The notes under the pieces were generated by a model. The model was given only the letters and a program-made list of their open reading frames with translations. It did not search any database and was not told where the DNA came from. DNA of 64,000 nt. Origin: Jaltomata sinuosa (Eukaryota > Streptophyta > Magnoliopsida > Solanales > Solanaceae). A program made the translations under genes and the position numbers. Location of the stretch: assembly GCA_003996215.1 (NCBI GenBank), contig QJPP01001825.1, positions 186,001 to 250,000 of the forward strand, given 5' to 3'. Shown here piece by piece: positions 22,546-33,200 of this stretch (positions are counted from its first letter, which is position 1; every line of letters starts with the position of its first letter).

Positions 22546-23854
22546 TGATAAATTCTCAAACATAATCTCCAAGATAGAGATATCGATAATCATCAAGCAA
22601 AACACATTTATAAGTACCCAACGGATGTTGGGGTCATACCCATAGAGACTTGTGTATAGCACAATGATGATTGTAATGAAATAACTTTACCAAGATAGTA
22701 AGTGTTTGAAAACACGAAAGTAAAGGATTGGGGGAATTGGGATTCTATCACAATAATCTCAATTCAAACAAAAGAGTAAAGTAAAACAGGTGTACAAATG
22801 AGAGTAGACGACTAGGATGTGCGTCCAATGGGGCTCTAGTGTGTGATAGGGTGATTGCATATTCACGCAAATTCTCACTCATTGACATAGGTAGCCTTTG
22901 TTTTAGGTATGGTTGTTCATCTCTCTATCAACAACTATATGTCCAAGATTCTCCGTTAAAGCACTATCGGGTCAATAACAAACAACCAAGCTAAAGCTTA
23001 GTGAGGTCATACTATTTCTAGCTTAGACCCTTAAATGGGTGATTCCGTTGATATGAGCTATTTCTAGCCTTAATATAAATGGAAGCCCAAGTTCCCACTA
23101 GTAATTTCACATCCGAAGCTATGAAATTCTCTTTCTAGCAACAACATAACCAAGTAAGGAAAATCAATGTTTGCAACCACCAATTTTAGGATTCAAACTT
23201 GGTGAAACTACTAACCCATGTAAAATAAGCAACTATAAGCAAGAATTAGCAATACCCACACCAATTTGTCAAGCACCCATTATCAACACATCCCTAGATA
23301 ATGAAATTAGCTACTTATGCTAAATAAAAGAGATATACCAAGTGGGTAAGTCAAATTCCTCTTCATTCAAGTGTAATTTCAATATCAGTTTTGAATACAA
23401 ATTGTGAACTAAGAATTGGAAGAGAGAATTGATTGAAACCCTCTTCTTATTCTTAGAAAGGAAACTTGTTCTCAAAGCTAAAATTATCCAAGAGTTTTCA
23501 AAACTAAAGAATTCTTTTTACAATTATGCCTAAAATGGGTTTAAATACTTTTCCAAAATGTTACTAAATCTTTGGACAAAAATGCCCTTCGGGTGATGTG
23601 CGTCGCAACATGCAATTGGCATGTCATGATGTGTGTGTCACACACCCTCTTCAGTTGAACTAGTGACTCAACTAATTTTGGGAGATTTCATGCAAAAGAG
23701 GTTCAGTTTGCACTATGAGTTATGCAAATCGCACAATGATTGTACCTCACAACAGACCCTTCTATTGATTTAAGGTTCTATATGGTGAGAGGTGCAGAAT
23801 CCACCAAGGATTGTACGTGTCACACAAGTTCCACATCTTAAGGCAGAATCTCCA
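22546..23854 (-). repeat. E3 5' LTR, left part
   Basis: This is 1309 bp of the 5' LTR, ending GAGAATTTATCA at 22546. It is broken at 23854 by E4, with the CTCCA duplication at 23850-23854. The rest of the LTR is at 44680-44867. Confidence 0.9.
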
Positions 23855-25265
23855 TGTCACGCCCCAAACCATGGGAGGCATGACCGACACCCGGAGCCCC
23901 AAAAGCCCGAGGGTGCCAAAATAGAGTGTATCTCTATTGAACCTGCTGGGGGTCTGAGTCCAACAAGGTCTCTAAGAATAGCAATTTGAAACACGGAAAG
24001 CTCAATAGTAGGTAAGTAACTCAAGGCCGACAAGGCTATTATCATAGTAGATAGCTAATAACAAGGCCGATAAGGCCATACCCAACATTGATGTACATAT
24101 ACACGTCTACAAGCCTCTAGGAGTAAGTAAAATATCTCATATCCAGGACAGGGCCCTGGACTACCCATAAGCTGTACATATACATAACCTGGTCAAAATA
24201 TAAGCTAGACCTCTGACTCATCAGTTCTAGGAAGAATGGAGCTTACCAAAATGGCTGAACTCTGCAACTCCTACTGAAGAGGTCTATCTGGGTTTCTTTC
24301 TGGACCTGCAGGCATGAATGCAGTGCCCCCAGGCAATGGGGACGTCATTACGACAATAATGTACTGGCATATAAGGTAGAAGCATAAAAGCAAGTAACAA
24401 GTAGTAAATCTGAACAAGATATAATATGAAACTTGTAAACTATAATTGGTAAGGCTCGTTAAGCTCTTTCTCCTTTATTATTTTTAGAATACAACACATT
24501 CATTAACTCACACCACAACTCACTCTTTATAACCCACGCTGAACCAGAATAGCGCCTCGGTGCACCCTATATATAATAGCCTCAATATGGCAGTAGAGCC
24601 TCGACGCACACTATGTATATAATGGCCTCAATATGGCAGTAGCACCTCGGTGCACACTATGTATAATGGCCTCAATATGGTAGTATCACCTCGGTGCACA
24701 CTATGTCTATAATAGCCTCAATATGGCAGTAGCACCTCGGTGCACACTAACACGCAAACATTGCATAATAAGTGTATTACTAGATTGACCTTTAAAGCTA
24801 TTCTTGTTATTTATGAAGGTTCATTTAGATAACTTCTTTAGCCTTGGCTTACTAGGTGTTGGACTCAACATAACAAACACATATAAATGGGGATTTGACT
24901 TGCTAACTTTCCTTGTATACTTTCTAAAGCTTGATTACGGATCACACTACAAAGAAGAAACTTGACAAAAGGATAACTTACGTTTCGTGCAAAAAGAATC
25001 ATATTTTTATAAGAAGGAGACTTGAATCACCATAATGTATAACTTAGTTCCTTAAGACTTTTTGAGTTACCAAATCAGCTCTCTTACAACAGAATACTCA
25101 AATTCCTTCTTTCGGAGATTTAGAGTTCTATTTCTAGATTCATGCCGATAAGGAATAAATAAGCCTTAACATACCTCATTCCTTCCAAAGATTGTGCTTA
25201 CCAGAACTTGGGTTTTCCTTTATTAAATTAATCTACAACACAAGGGTATAATGAAGCTAATATTA
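23855..25265 (-). repeat. E4 3' LTR, end part
   Basis: It begins at the LTR end (…GGGCGTGACA on the minus strand). It contains the 46-bp-type repeats at about 24541-24755 and a donor-like GTAAGCTCC near 24240. E5 interrupts it after 25265. Confidence 0.9.
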
Positions 25266-25787
25266 TATAACACCCCGTACCTTTCAAAACCTATGTGACT
25301 AAGTAAATATCGACGAAGGTATTTGAGCTCGAGATTGTGAAGGGGTACTTTGGCCTAGAATTTGAAATGGTCAAATGTATATAAGTGTTAATTTAAATTA
25401 TAAGGAGGAGGGTTTTGAAAATGAGATAAAACAAGTGAGGTACTTGCTCGACTTATCCAAGCTCTTAGGTGACAAGTAGGTGCATCACCTACCTACGCTA
25501 ACGAACTAAGTTCCGAGGGCCGATTACGGGCAGCAACACCATGGATTATTAGACCTAATGGTAGCCCAAATGAAGCTTAAAGTTGGCCCATCAGAGCACA
25601 ACCAAATCTGGACCAAACAACTACAAAAGGTAGCCACCAATATTGACCACATTTTGACCCAAGAGAAGCCCAAAATCAGCCCCAAAACTTAACCCTTTTG
25701 AGGCCCAAGCAAAGGGTAATTTTGGCCCAAGTTTCTTGACCCATTTTGGCCCAAATATACTCAAAAAAAGTCGGCCAAAAAGGTCCC

Positions 25788-25923
25788 TTTATATAGGCCA
25801 TTTGCTGATCAATGTTGATCACAAAAAGCTGGAAAATTCTCTCTTATCTCATTTCCTTTTGGCAGCCCTTCTCTCCCTTTAGGGTTCTAAGAAGACCAAG
25901 ATTAATTGAAGCTTAAGGTGAGT
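25788..25923 (+). promoter_or_regulatory. TATA-like box and splice-donor-like site in E5 LTR
   Basis: TTTATATAGG at 25788-25797 is followed 120 bp later by AAG|GTGAGT, a consensus plant 5' splice site. Together with the acceptor at 28085 this would define a leader intron of about 2.2 kb. The same donor is intact in the E4 3' LTR (36321-36327) and altered to GTTAGT in the E4 5' LTR near 44020. Confidence 0.5.
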
Positions 25924-26980
25924 TAAACAACTTGTTATCTTGGTATTAATCTACTACATATAGCTAGGATATCCTATGGTAAGAAAGACATGAACTATGG
26001 CAGCCCCTTTCTTATGATTTAACACATGGAAATTGTGTAACAATTAAGAGATTTCTTCTTCTCTTGTTGGTGTATGTGTAGGGGGTACTTAAGCTTTTAA
26101 AGCATCAATAAAAAGAGGATAAAAACACACCTTCAAGTGTGGTAAGTACTCTGCCCATAATAATATTTTTTGATTGAAGTTCGGATGGACAATTGTTGTT
26201 GAATTGTTGTTAAGAACTCACGGGACGGCGATCGGAAGCCGTGGGTTCAATGTGTTGCTATTGTATTTCGGTATGGTGGGTTGTGTAGGGGATGTTTGAT
26301 GTGTTTTGTATTATTGGAGGCAGTAGGTTGGTGTGTGTGTGATGTGTATTGGATAAGGGGAGAAAGGTGTGACGATACACCTTTAATTAATGCAAAATAC
26401 GTAAATCTGCCCGGGAAATGTTTAGCTACTGTTTTGGGAATGTTGCAGCAGGTTTAAGAGCTAATATTAGCTTCATTATACCCTTGTGTTGTAGATTAAC
26501 TTAATAAGGGAAAGTCCAAGTTGTGGTAAGCGCAATCTTCGGAAGGAACGAGGTATGTTAAGGCTTCTTTATTCCTTATCGGCATGAATCTAGAAATAGA
26601 ACTCTAAATCTCCGAAAGAAGGAATTTGAGTATTTTGTTGTAAGAGAGCTGATTTGGTAACTCAACAAGTCTTAAGGAACTAATTTATACATTATGGTGA
26701 TTCAAGTCGCCTTCTTATAAAAATCTGATTCTTTTTGCACGAAATGTAAGTTATCCTTTTGTCAAGTTTCTTCTTTGTATTGTGATCTCTAATCAAGCTT
26801 TAGAAAGTATACAATGAAAGTTAGAAAGTCAAATCCCCATTTATATGTGTTTGGTATGTTGATTCCAACACCTAGTAAGCCAAGGCTAAAGAAGTTATCT
26901 AAATGAACCTTCATAAATAACAAGAATAGCTTTGAAGGGCAATCTAGTAATACACTTATTATGTGTGGTTTGCGTGTTAG

Positions 26981-27182
26981 TGTGCACCGAGGTGCTACTG
27001 CCATATTGAGGCTATTATATACATAGTGTGCACCGAGGTGCTACTGCCATATTGAGGCCATTATACACATAGTGTGCACCGAGGTGCTACTGCCATATTG
27101 AGGCCATTATATACATAGTGTGCGCCGAGGCGCTACTGCCATATTGAGGCTATTAAATATAGGGTGCACCGAGGCGCTGTTG
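26981..27182 (+). repeat. 46-bp minisatellite in E5 5' LTR
   Basis: Four full units start at 26981, 27027, 27073 and 27119, exactly 46 bp apart, with a partial fifth unit. Each unit carries GCACCGAGGTGC, a near-palindrome (two copies have GCGCCGAGGCGC). The array is repeated in the 3' LTR and in both E4 LTRs. Confidence 0.95.
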
Positions 27183-27873
27183 TGGTTCAGTGTGGGTTAT
27201 AAAGAGTGAGTTGCAGCGTGAGTTAAGGCATGTGTTGTGTTCTAAAAAGAATAAAGGAGAAAGAGCTTAACGAGTCTTACCAATTACAGTTTACAAGTTT
27301 CATATTTTATCTTGTTCAGATTTACTACTTGCGACTTGCTTTTATGCTTCTACCTTACATGCCAGTACATTATTGTCGTACTGACGCCCCATTGCCTGGG
27401 GGCGCTGCATTCATGCCTGCAGGTCCAGACAGAAACCCAGATAGACCTCTTCAGTAGGAGTTGCGGAGTTCAGCCATTTTGGTAAGCTCCATTCTTCCTG
27501 GAGCTGACGAGTCATAGGTCTAGCTTATATTTTGACCAGGTTATGTATATGTACAGCTTATGGGTAGTCCAGGGCCCTGTCCTGGATATGAGATATTTTA
27601 CTTACTCCTAGAGGCTTGTAGACGTGTATATGTACATCAGTGTTGGGTATGGCCTTGTTGGCCTTGTTATTAGTTATCTACTATGATAATAGCCTTGTCG
27701 GCCTTGAGTTGCTTAACTACTATTGAGCTTTCAGTGTTTCAAATAGTAATTCTTAGAGACCTTGTCGGTCTCAGACCCCCAGCAGGTTCAACAGAGATAC
27801 ACTCTATTTTGGCACCCTCGGCCTTTTGGGGCTCCGGGTGTCGGTCATGCCTCCCATGGTTTGGGGCGTGCCA

Positions 27874-28088
27874 AACTTGGTATCAGAGCACGTCGAATCC
27901 CAGGGAGTCTACAAGCCGTGTCTAGTAGAGTCTTGATTATGGGTGTGTTATGCACCATACCTATAATCATGAGGCTACGGGACATTTAGGAATTGTTATC
28001 CTTCTTTCATTTGCTAGATCGTGCAATAGAGCGAGGTCATAAGATGTTTGAAGTCTAATTCATGTTTTTCTATTTCTTGTTTACAGAA
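27874..28088 (+). other. E5 PBS and gag leader
   Basis: The PBS at 27878-27889 reads TGGTATCAGAGC, complementary to the 3' end of initiator tRNA-Met. The leader of about 210 nt ends TTTCTTGTTTACAG at 28086, two bases before the gag ATG. Confidence 0.9.
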
Positions 28089-30130
28089 ATGCATGTGACC
28101 AGACAAATGAGTAGCCGACGGGTTGGCACGGATACGGGGGAAGGTACTAGTCATTCCCCGCCTATCCGATTGGATAGATTTGAGGCTCAAAGTGAATCAC
28201 CGACACCAGAGATCCCAGTTTATCAAGTACCCGATGAGACTAGAGGGGATCCAGTACCCCTGACCCCACCTGCTCCAGTGGCATCTGAGATAGCTAGAGA
28301 TGAACCAGCACATGTAGCTCCTCCACCTGAAGCAGAGGACCAAGACATCAAGAGTGCTGTTCGATTATTGACCCAGATGGTAGCCACACAACAACAACAA
28401 ATTGGGGCATCAACGAGTGCTAGGTCAGGTGGCTCAGAAAGTTCTAGGGCTCGAGAGTTTATCAGCCTAAGTCCTCCTATATTTACAGGCTCTGACCTAC
28501 GTGAGAATCCTCAGGAGTTTATTGATCAGACTTATCGAGTACTTCGAGTCATGCATGCAACAGTAGTGGAGGCAGTGGAGTTTGCATCTTTCAGGTTACG
28601 AGATGTGGCCATTTTATGGTTCGAGGCTTGGGATCGGTCTAGGGGATCAAATGCCCCCCCAGCTGAATGGGAGGAATTTTCAGAGGCCTTCCTAGCTCAC
28701 TATCTTCCACAGGAGGTTCGAGAGGCCAGACTTGATCAATTTCTAGCCCTTAGGCAGGGCAATATGAATGTTCGACAGTATAGCCTCAGGTTTAATTCAT
28801 TAGCCAGGTATGCCCCCGATATTGTGAGTACGATGCGAGCTAGAGTTCATCGATATGTGCGTGGCCTTAAGGATGAATTGATTAAGGGATTAACAATAGC
28901 AGCCACACAAGAGGATATGAATATTTCTAAGATACAGGCTATTGCTCAGACTGCAGAGGATTTTGAAGTACAAATTGGAGATAACCAAAGCCGAGAAAGG
29001 GATCAGAATAAGAGGGCTAGATCTACTGGGTCCTATGTAGAGCCACGAGGTAATGTTAGGCCACATTTTAATAGGAGATCACCCCACCCTACTAGTGGTG
29101 CCCCATATCAGTTGCAAAGGCAGAGGTATGATCGTTTTTCTCAGACTGGACCAGGCCACAGTTCAGGTGCATCCAGTTCCAATCGCCAGGGGCATTCAGG
29201 TCAGATGAGGCCACCTTTGCCACTTTGTGTTCAGTGCGGTAGGAAGCATCCTGGGATATGTCGCCTGGGTTCAGATACTTGTTATTCGTGTGGGCATCCT
29301 GGTCACTTTATGCGAGACTGTCCGAGTAGAGGTAGGAGTGAGATATCCCAGCCTACAGGGTCGATGGCAACTTCTTCATCTACTATTCGTCCCCCAAGGA
29401 CAGGACAACAGGCTACACCAGGTCGTGGTAGAGGTAGAGGAGGAGGAGGAGCATCCAGTTCAGGCAGTGGTCAGAATCGCACTTATGATCTAGTCGGTCG
29501 CCAGGACTTGGAATCGTCACCTGATGTTGTTACAGGTACATTGACTATTTTTACTCATGCTATTTATGCACTTATAGATCCTGGCTCTACTCTTTCATAT
29601 GTTACCCCGCTCGTTGCTGGTAAGTTGGGAGTAGGCCCTGAGTTATTGCCTAGACCATTTGTTGTATCTACGCCAGTTGGTGAATCTATTATAGCTAGAC
29701 GAGTTTATCGAGATTGTGCAGTGTGGATTTATGACCATCTCACTTCAGCTGATCTAATCGAATTAGATATGATTGACTTAGATGTCATTATGGGCATGGA
29801 TTGGTTAGCTGCATGTTATGCTAATATCGATTGTAGAAATAAGGTTGTCAAATTCCATTTTTCGGAAGAAACAATCCTGGAGTGGAAAGGTAATGCTGCC
29901 ACGCCAAGGGGTAGGTTTATTTCCTACCTTAAAGCCCAGAAAATGATTTCTAAAGGCTATATTTATCATTTAGTCCGAGTACAAAGCACAGAGGATGGAC
30001 CAGTGACTCCTCAATCGGTTCCCGTGGTGAGTCAATTTCTAGATGTATTCCCGGATGAGCTTCCAGGAATCCTTCCAGAAAGGGAAATTGAGTTTGCCAT
30101 TGACCTACTCCCAGATACTCAGCCAATATA
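28089..30130 (+). pseudogene. E5 gag-protease part of the polyprotein
   Basis: I place the start at the ATG at 28089 (MHVTRQMSSRRVG), because the upstream ATG at 28062 lies before the acceptor-like CAG. Domains: a Pro/Glu-rich N-terminus, the retrotransposon gag domain around residues 120-250 (LRENPQEFIDQTYRVLRV, EFSEAFLAHYLPQEVREA), a basic RG-rich region, a zinc knuckle CYSCGHPGHFMRDC at residues 398-411, and the protease with ALIDPGSTLSYV near residue 494 and IMGMDWLAACY. A TAA stop at 30128-30130 replaces a serine codon in QPI(S)IPPYRM and separates it from RT. Otherwise this half is open. Confidence 0.95.
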
Positions 30131-30146
30131 AATTCCCCCTTACAGG

Positions 30147-30922
30147 ATGGCTCCTGCAGAATTAAGAGAGTTAAAGGAACAATTAAAGGATCTACTCGAA
30201 AAAGGTTTCATTAGGCCTAGTATATCGCCATGGGGCGCACCAGTTTTGTTTGTTCGTAAGAAGGATGGGTCCTTGAGAATGTGTATCGATTACCGACAAC
30301 TGAACAAAGTTACAATCAAGAATAAGTATCCGCTTCCAAGGATTGATGACCTTTTTGATCAGTTGCAAGGCGCCAAATGTTTTTCAAAGATTGACTTGCG
30401 GTCGGGGTATCACCAGTTACGTGTTAAAGGGGTAGATGTTCCAAAAATAGCCTTTAGGACAAGGTATGGCCACTTTGAATTTCTAGTAATGTCTTTTGGC
30501 TTACTAATGCCCCAGCAGCTTTTATGGACCTAATGAATCGGGTATTCAAGCCATTCCTAGATGTATTCGTGATCGTATTTATTGACGATATCCTGATTTA
30601 CTCGCGGTCCAAAGCCGAACATGCTGATCATTTACGTGCAGTATTGCAAACACTTCAGAATCATAAATTATATGCGAAGTTATCCAAATGTGAGTTTTGG
30701 TTGACTTCAGTGGCTTTTCTTGGCCATATAATTACAGACAAAGGTATTAGAGTTGACGGCCAAAAGATTGAAGCAGTAAAGAATTGGCCGAGGCCCTTGA
30801 ATGCTACAGAGATCCGTAGTTTTTTGGGCTTAGCAGGTTATTACCGAAGGTTTGTAGAAGGGTTTTCTTCTATATCTGCACCATTGACAAAGTTGACTCA
30901 TAAAGCTACCAAGTTCCAGTGA
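30147..30922 (+). pseudogene. E5 reverse transcriptase
   Basis: Motifs in order: FIRPSISPWGAPVLFVRKKD, IDYRQLNKVTIKNKYPLPRI, FSKIDLRSGYHQLRV, MSFGL, and VFIDDILIYS with the catalytic Asp pair. A one-base difference near 30505 shifts the frame between MSFGL and the AAF helix; E4 has one more T at this place. The connection segment FLGLAGYYRRFVEGFSSI ends at a TGA at 30920-30922 that replaces the tryptophan seen in E4. The element could not make active RT without suppression of these breaks. Confidence 0.95.
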
Positions 30923-32926
30923 TCTGATGCATGTGAGCAGAGTTTTCAGGAGTTGAAGGACATGCTTACTTCAACACCTGTCTTAACTCTGCCAGAGGGC
31001 ACAGAAGGTTATGTTGCTTATTGTGATGCTTCAAGGATTGGGTTGGGTTGCGATTTAATGCAACATGGTAAAGTGATTGCCTATGCCTCGAGACAACTAA
31101 GAAAGCACGAACAAAATTACCCTACTCACGATCTTGAATTGGCAGCAGTTATATTTGCCTTGAAAATTTGGCGCCATTACTTGTTTGGAGTCCATGTAGA
31201 CGTGTTTTCGGACCACAAAAGTCTACAGTATTTATTCAAACAGAAGGATTTAAACCTAAGGCAAAGAAGGTGGCTAGAGTTACTAAAGGATTATGACATA
31301 GATATTTTGTACCATCCAGGGAAGGCCAATGTAGTGGCCGATGCACTTAGCCGCAAATCCATGGGAAGCTTGAGCCACGTGGAAAATAGAAAGATTGAGA
31401 TGACAAGAGAACTACATCAGTTAGCTAATTTGCAGGTTCGACTACTAGACCAAGGTAATGGGGGAGTTGTTATTCAAAGCACAGCGGAATCCTCACTTGT
31501 GACAGAGGTAAAGGAAAGACAATATGATGATCCAGAATTAGTAAGATTGAGGGAGGAAATTCCACAACAGAAGCAACCACTAATAGAGCTTAAGGAGGAT
31601 GGGGTACTGAGATATCAAGGTCGTCTATGTGTACCTAACGTCGGGGAGCTTCGGGAGAAAATTTTGGCAGAAGTTCACTATTCCCGCTATTCAATCCATC
31701 CAGGAGCGACGAAGATGTATCATGATCTTCGACAGATTTATTGGTGGAATAATATGAAGAGAAATATTGCAGAGTTTGTAGCCCAATGCCCGAATTGTCA
31801 ACAGGTAAAAATTGAACACCAGAGACCCGGAGGTCTAACTCAAAGTATAGTGATACCTACCTGGAAATGGGAGGTGATCAACATGGACTTTATTACAGGC
31901 TTACCCCGTACTTATCGGAAGTATGATTCCATATGGGTGATTGTAGATAGACTTACAAAATCAGCTCACTTTTTGCCAGTCAGGACAACTTATACTGCTG
32001 AAGATTATGCCAAGTTGTATATTAGTGAAATAGTTCGACTTCATGGTGTCCCAATTTCCATCATTTCAGATAGGGGTGCTCAGTTTACAGCAAATTTCTG
32101 GAGGTCTTTCCAGAGAGGCTTAGGTACTCAAATAAGTCTCAGTACAACTTTTCATCCACAGACACATGGACAAGCTGAACGCACTATTTATACACTCGAA
32201 GATATGCTAAGAGATTGTGTACTAGATTTTAAAGGGAGTTGGGACGACCATTTGCCACTAATTGAGTTTGCTTATAATAATAGCTTCCATGCAAGCATTC
32301 AAATGGCTCCTTATGAGGCTTTATACGGGCGAAAGTGTAGATCACCAATTGGATGGTTTGAAATTGGAGAAGCAGGATTATTAGGGCCAGACCTAGTTAA
32401 TCAGGCAATGGAGAAGGTGAAGCTAATCCGAGAAAGATTACTAACAGCCCAGAGTAGGCAGAAATCATATGCAGATGTGCGACGTCGGGATTTGGAATTT
32501 AATATTAGTGATTGGGTTTTCCTAAAGGTTTCGCCTATGAAAGGCGTTATGCGATTTGGTAAAAAGGGAAAGCTTAGTCCAAGATATATTGGACCATACA
32601 TGATCATTCGGAGGGTAGGAAAAGTGGCATATGAGCTAGATTTACCCACAGAATTGGAGACAGTCCATCCTGTATTTCATGTATCGATGCTACGAAGGTG
32701 CATAGGAGATCCTTCACGTATTATGCCTATTAAAGATGTTCAACTTTCTGAAGACTTATCCTATAAGGAAGTACCAATTTCTATCCTAGATCGTCAAGTT
32801 AGGAAGCTCAGAACCAAAGAAGTAGCCTCAGTAAAGGTGTTGTGGAGAAATAATAATATTGAAGAAATGACGTGGGAAGCCGAGGAAGAAATGAGGAAAA
32901 AACATCCCCAGTTATTTATGACTTGA
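30923..32926 (+). pseudogene. E5 RNase H, integrase and chromodomain-like C-terminus
   Basis: One long open frame (ATG-started part 30953-32926, 657 codons). RNase H: YCDASRIGLGC, DLELAAVIFALKIWRHYL, FSDHKSLQYLF, ADALSR. Integrase: zinc-binding His/Cys region ending CPNCQQVK, then the catalytic core with MDFITGLPR, IISDRGAQF and HPQTHGQAER (Asp, Asp, Glu present). C-terminal: GPYMIIRRVGKVAYELDLP followed by VLWRNNNIEEMTWEAEEEM, which resembles the chromodomain of Tekay/Del elements. A chromodomain is thought to steer integration to heterochromatin; the insertion inside another retroelement fits this. Confidence 0.95.
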
Positions 32927-33200
32927 AGATAGTACATAGGTAAGTCATATTCTTATATTCTTGATACTCTTCCTACTATGCAAATATGATCAGGTTTGAA
33001 CATGTGAAAATGATTACATTTAATTGTATATAGTTGTATCGCCCTGTGAGGCATCGTGCTGGACTTTTGCTGAGTTTCAGGTTTTTGGATAGTCCCAATT
33101 ATAAAGGAAACTCTGCCGAAATTTCAAAAAAATCCTAAGGGACTAGAGCTCTATATGCATTACCCTCATTCGAGGACGAATGATTCTAAGGGGGGAAGGA
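32927..33200 (+). other. E5 3' untranslated region and polypurine tract
   Basis: A non-coding stretch after the integrase stop. AAGGGGGGAAGGA at 33188-33200 is the polypurine tract directly before the 3' LTR. GAGGACGAATGATTC lies just before it, as in E4. Confidence 0.9.

Larger units (their letters stand above)
25266..27873 (+). repeat. E5 5' LTR, 2608 bp
   Basis: It starts TATAACACCCCGTACC and ends GGGGCGTGCCA (the 3' LTR has GTGACA). It contains a TATA-like TTTATATAGG at 25788, a donor-like AAG|GTGAGT at 25915-25923, the 46-bp repeats at 26981-27182, a TTATAAAG at 27196 and another donor-like GTAAGC at about 27480. The frame 27230-27457 recurs in the 3' LTR only because the LTR recurs. 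Confidence 0.95.

Noticed and set aside
24541..24755. CRISPR-like spaced repeats
   Set aside because: A plant LTR minisatellite with directly abutting 46-bp-type units and no unique spacers.
28062..28088. Upstream ATG of E5 gag (28062)
   Set aside because: It lies in the pyrimidine-rich tract before the acceptor-like CAG, and E4 gag has its start at the position equal to 28089.
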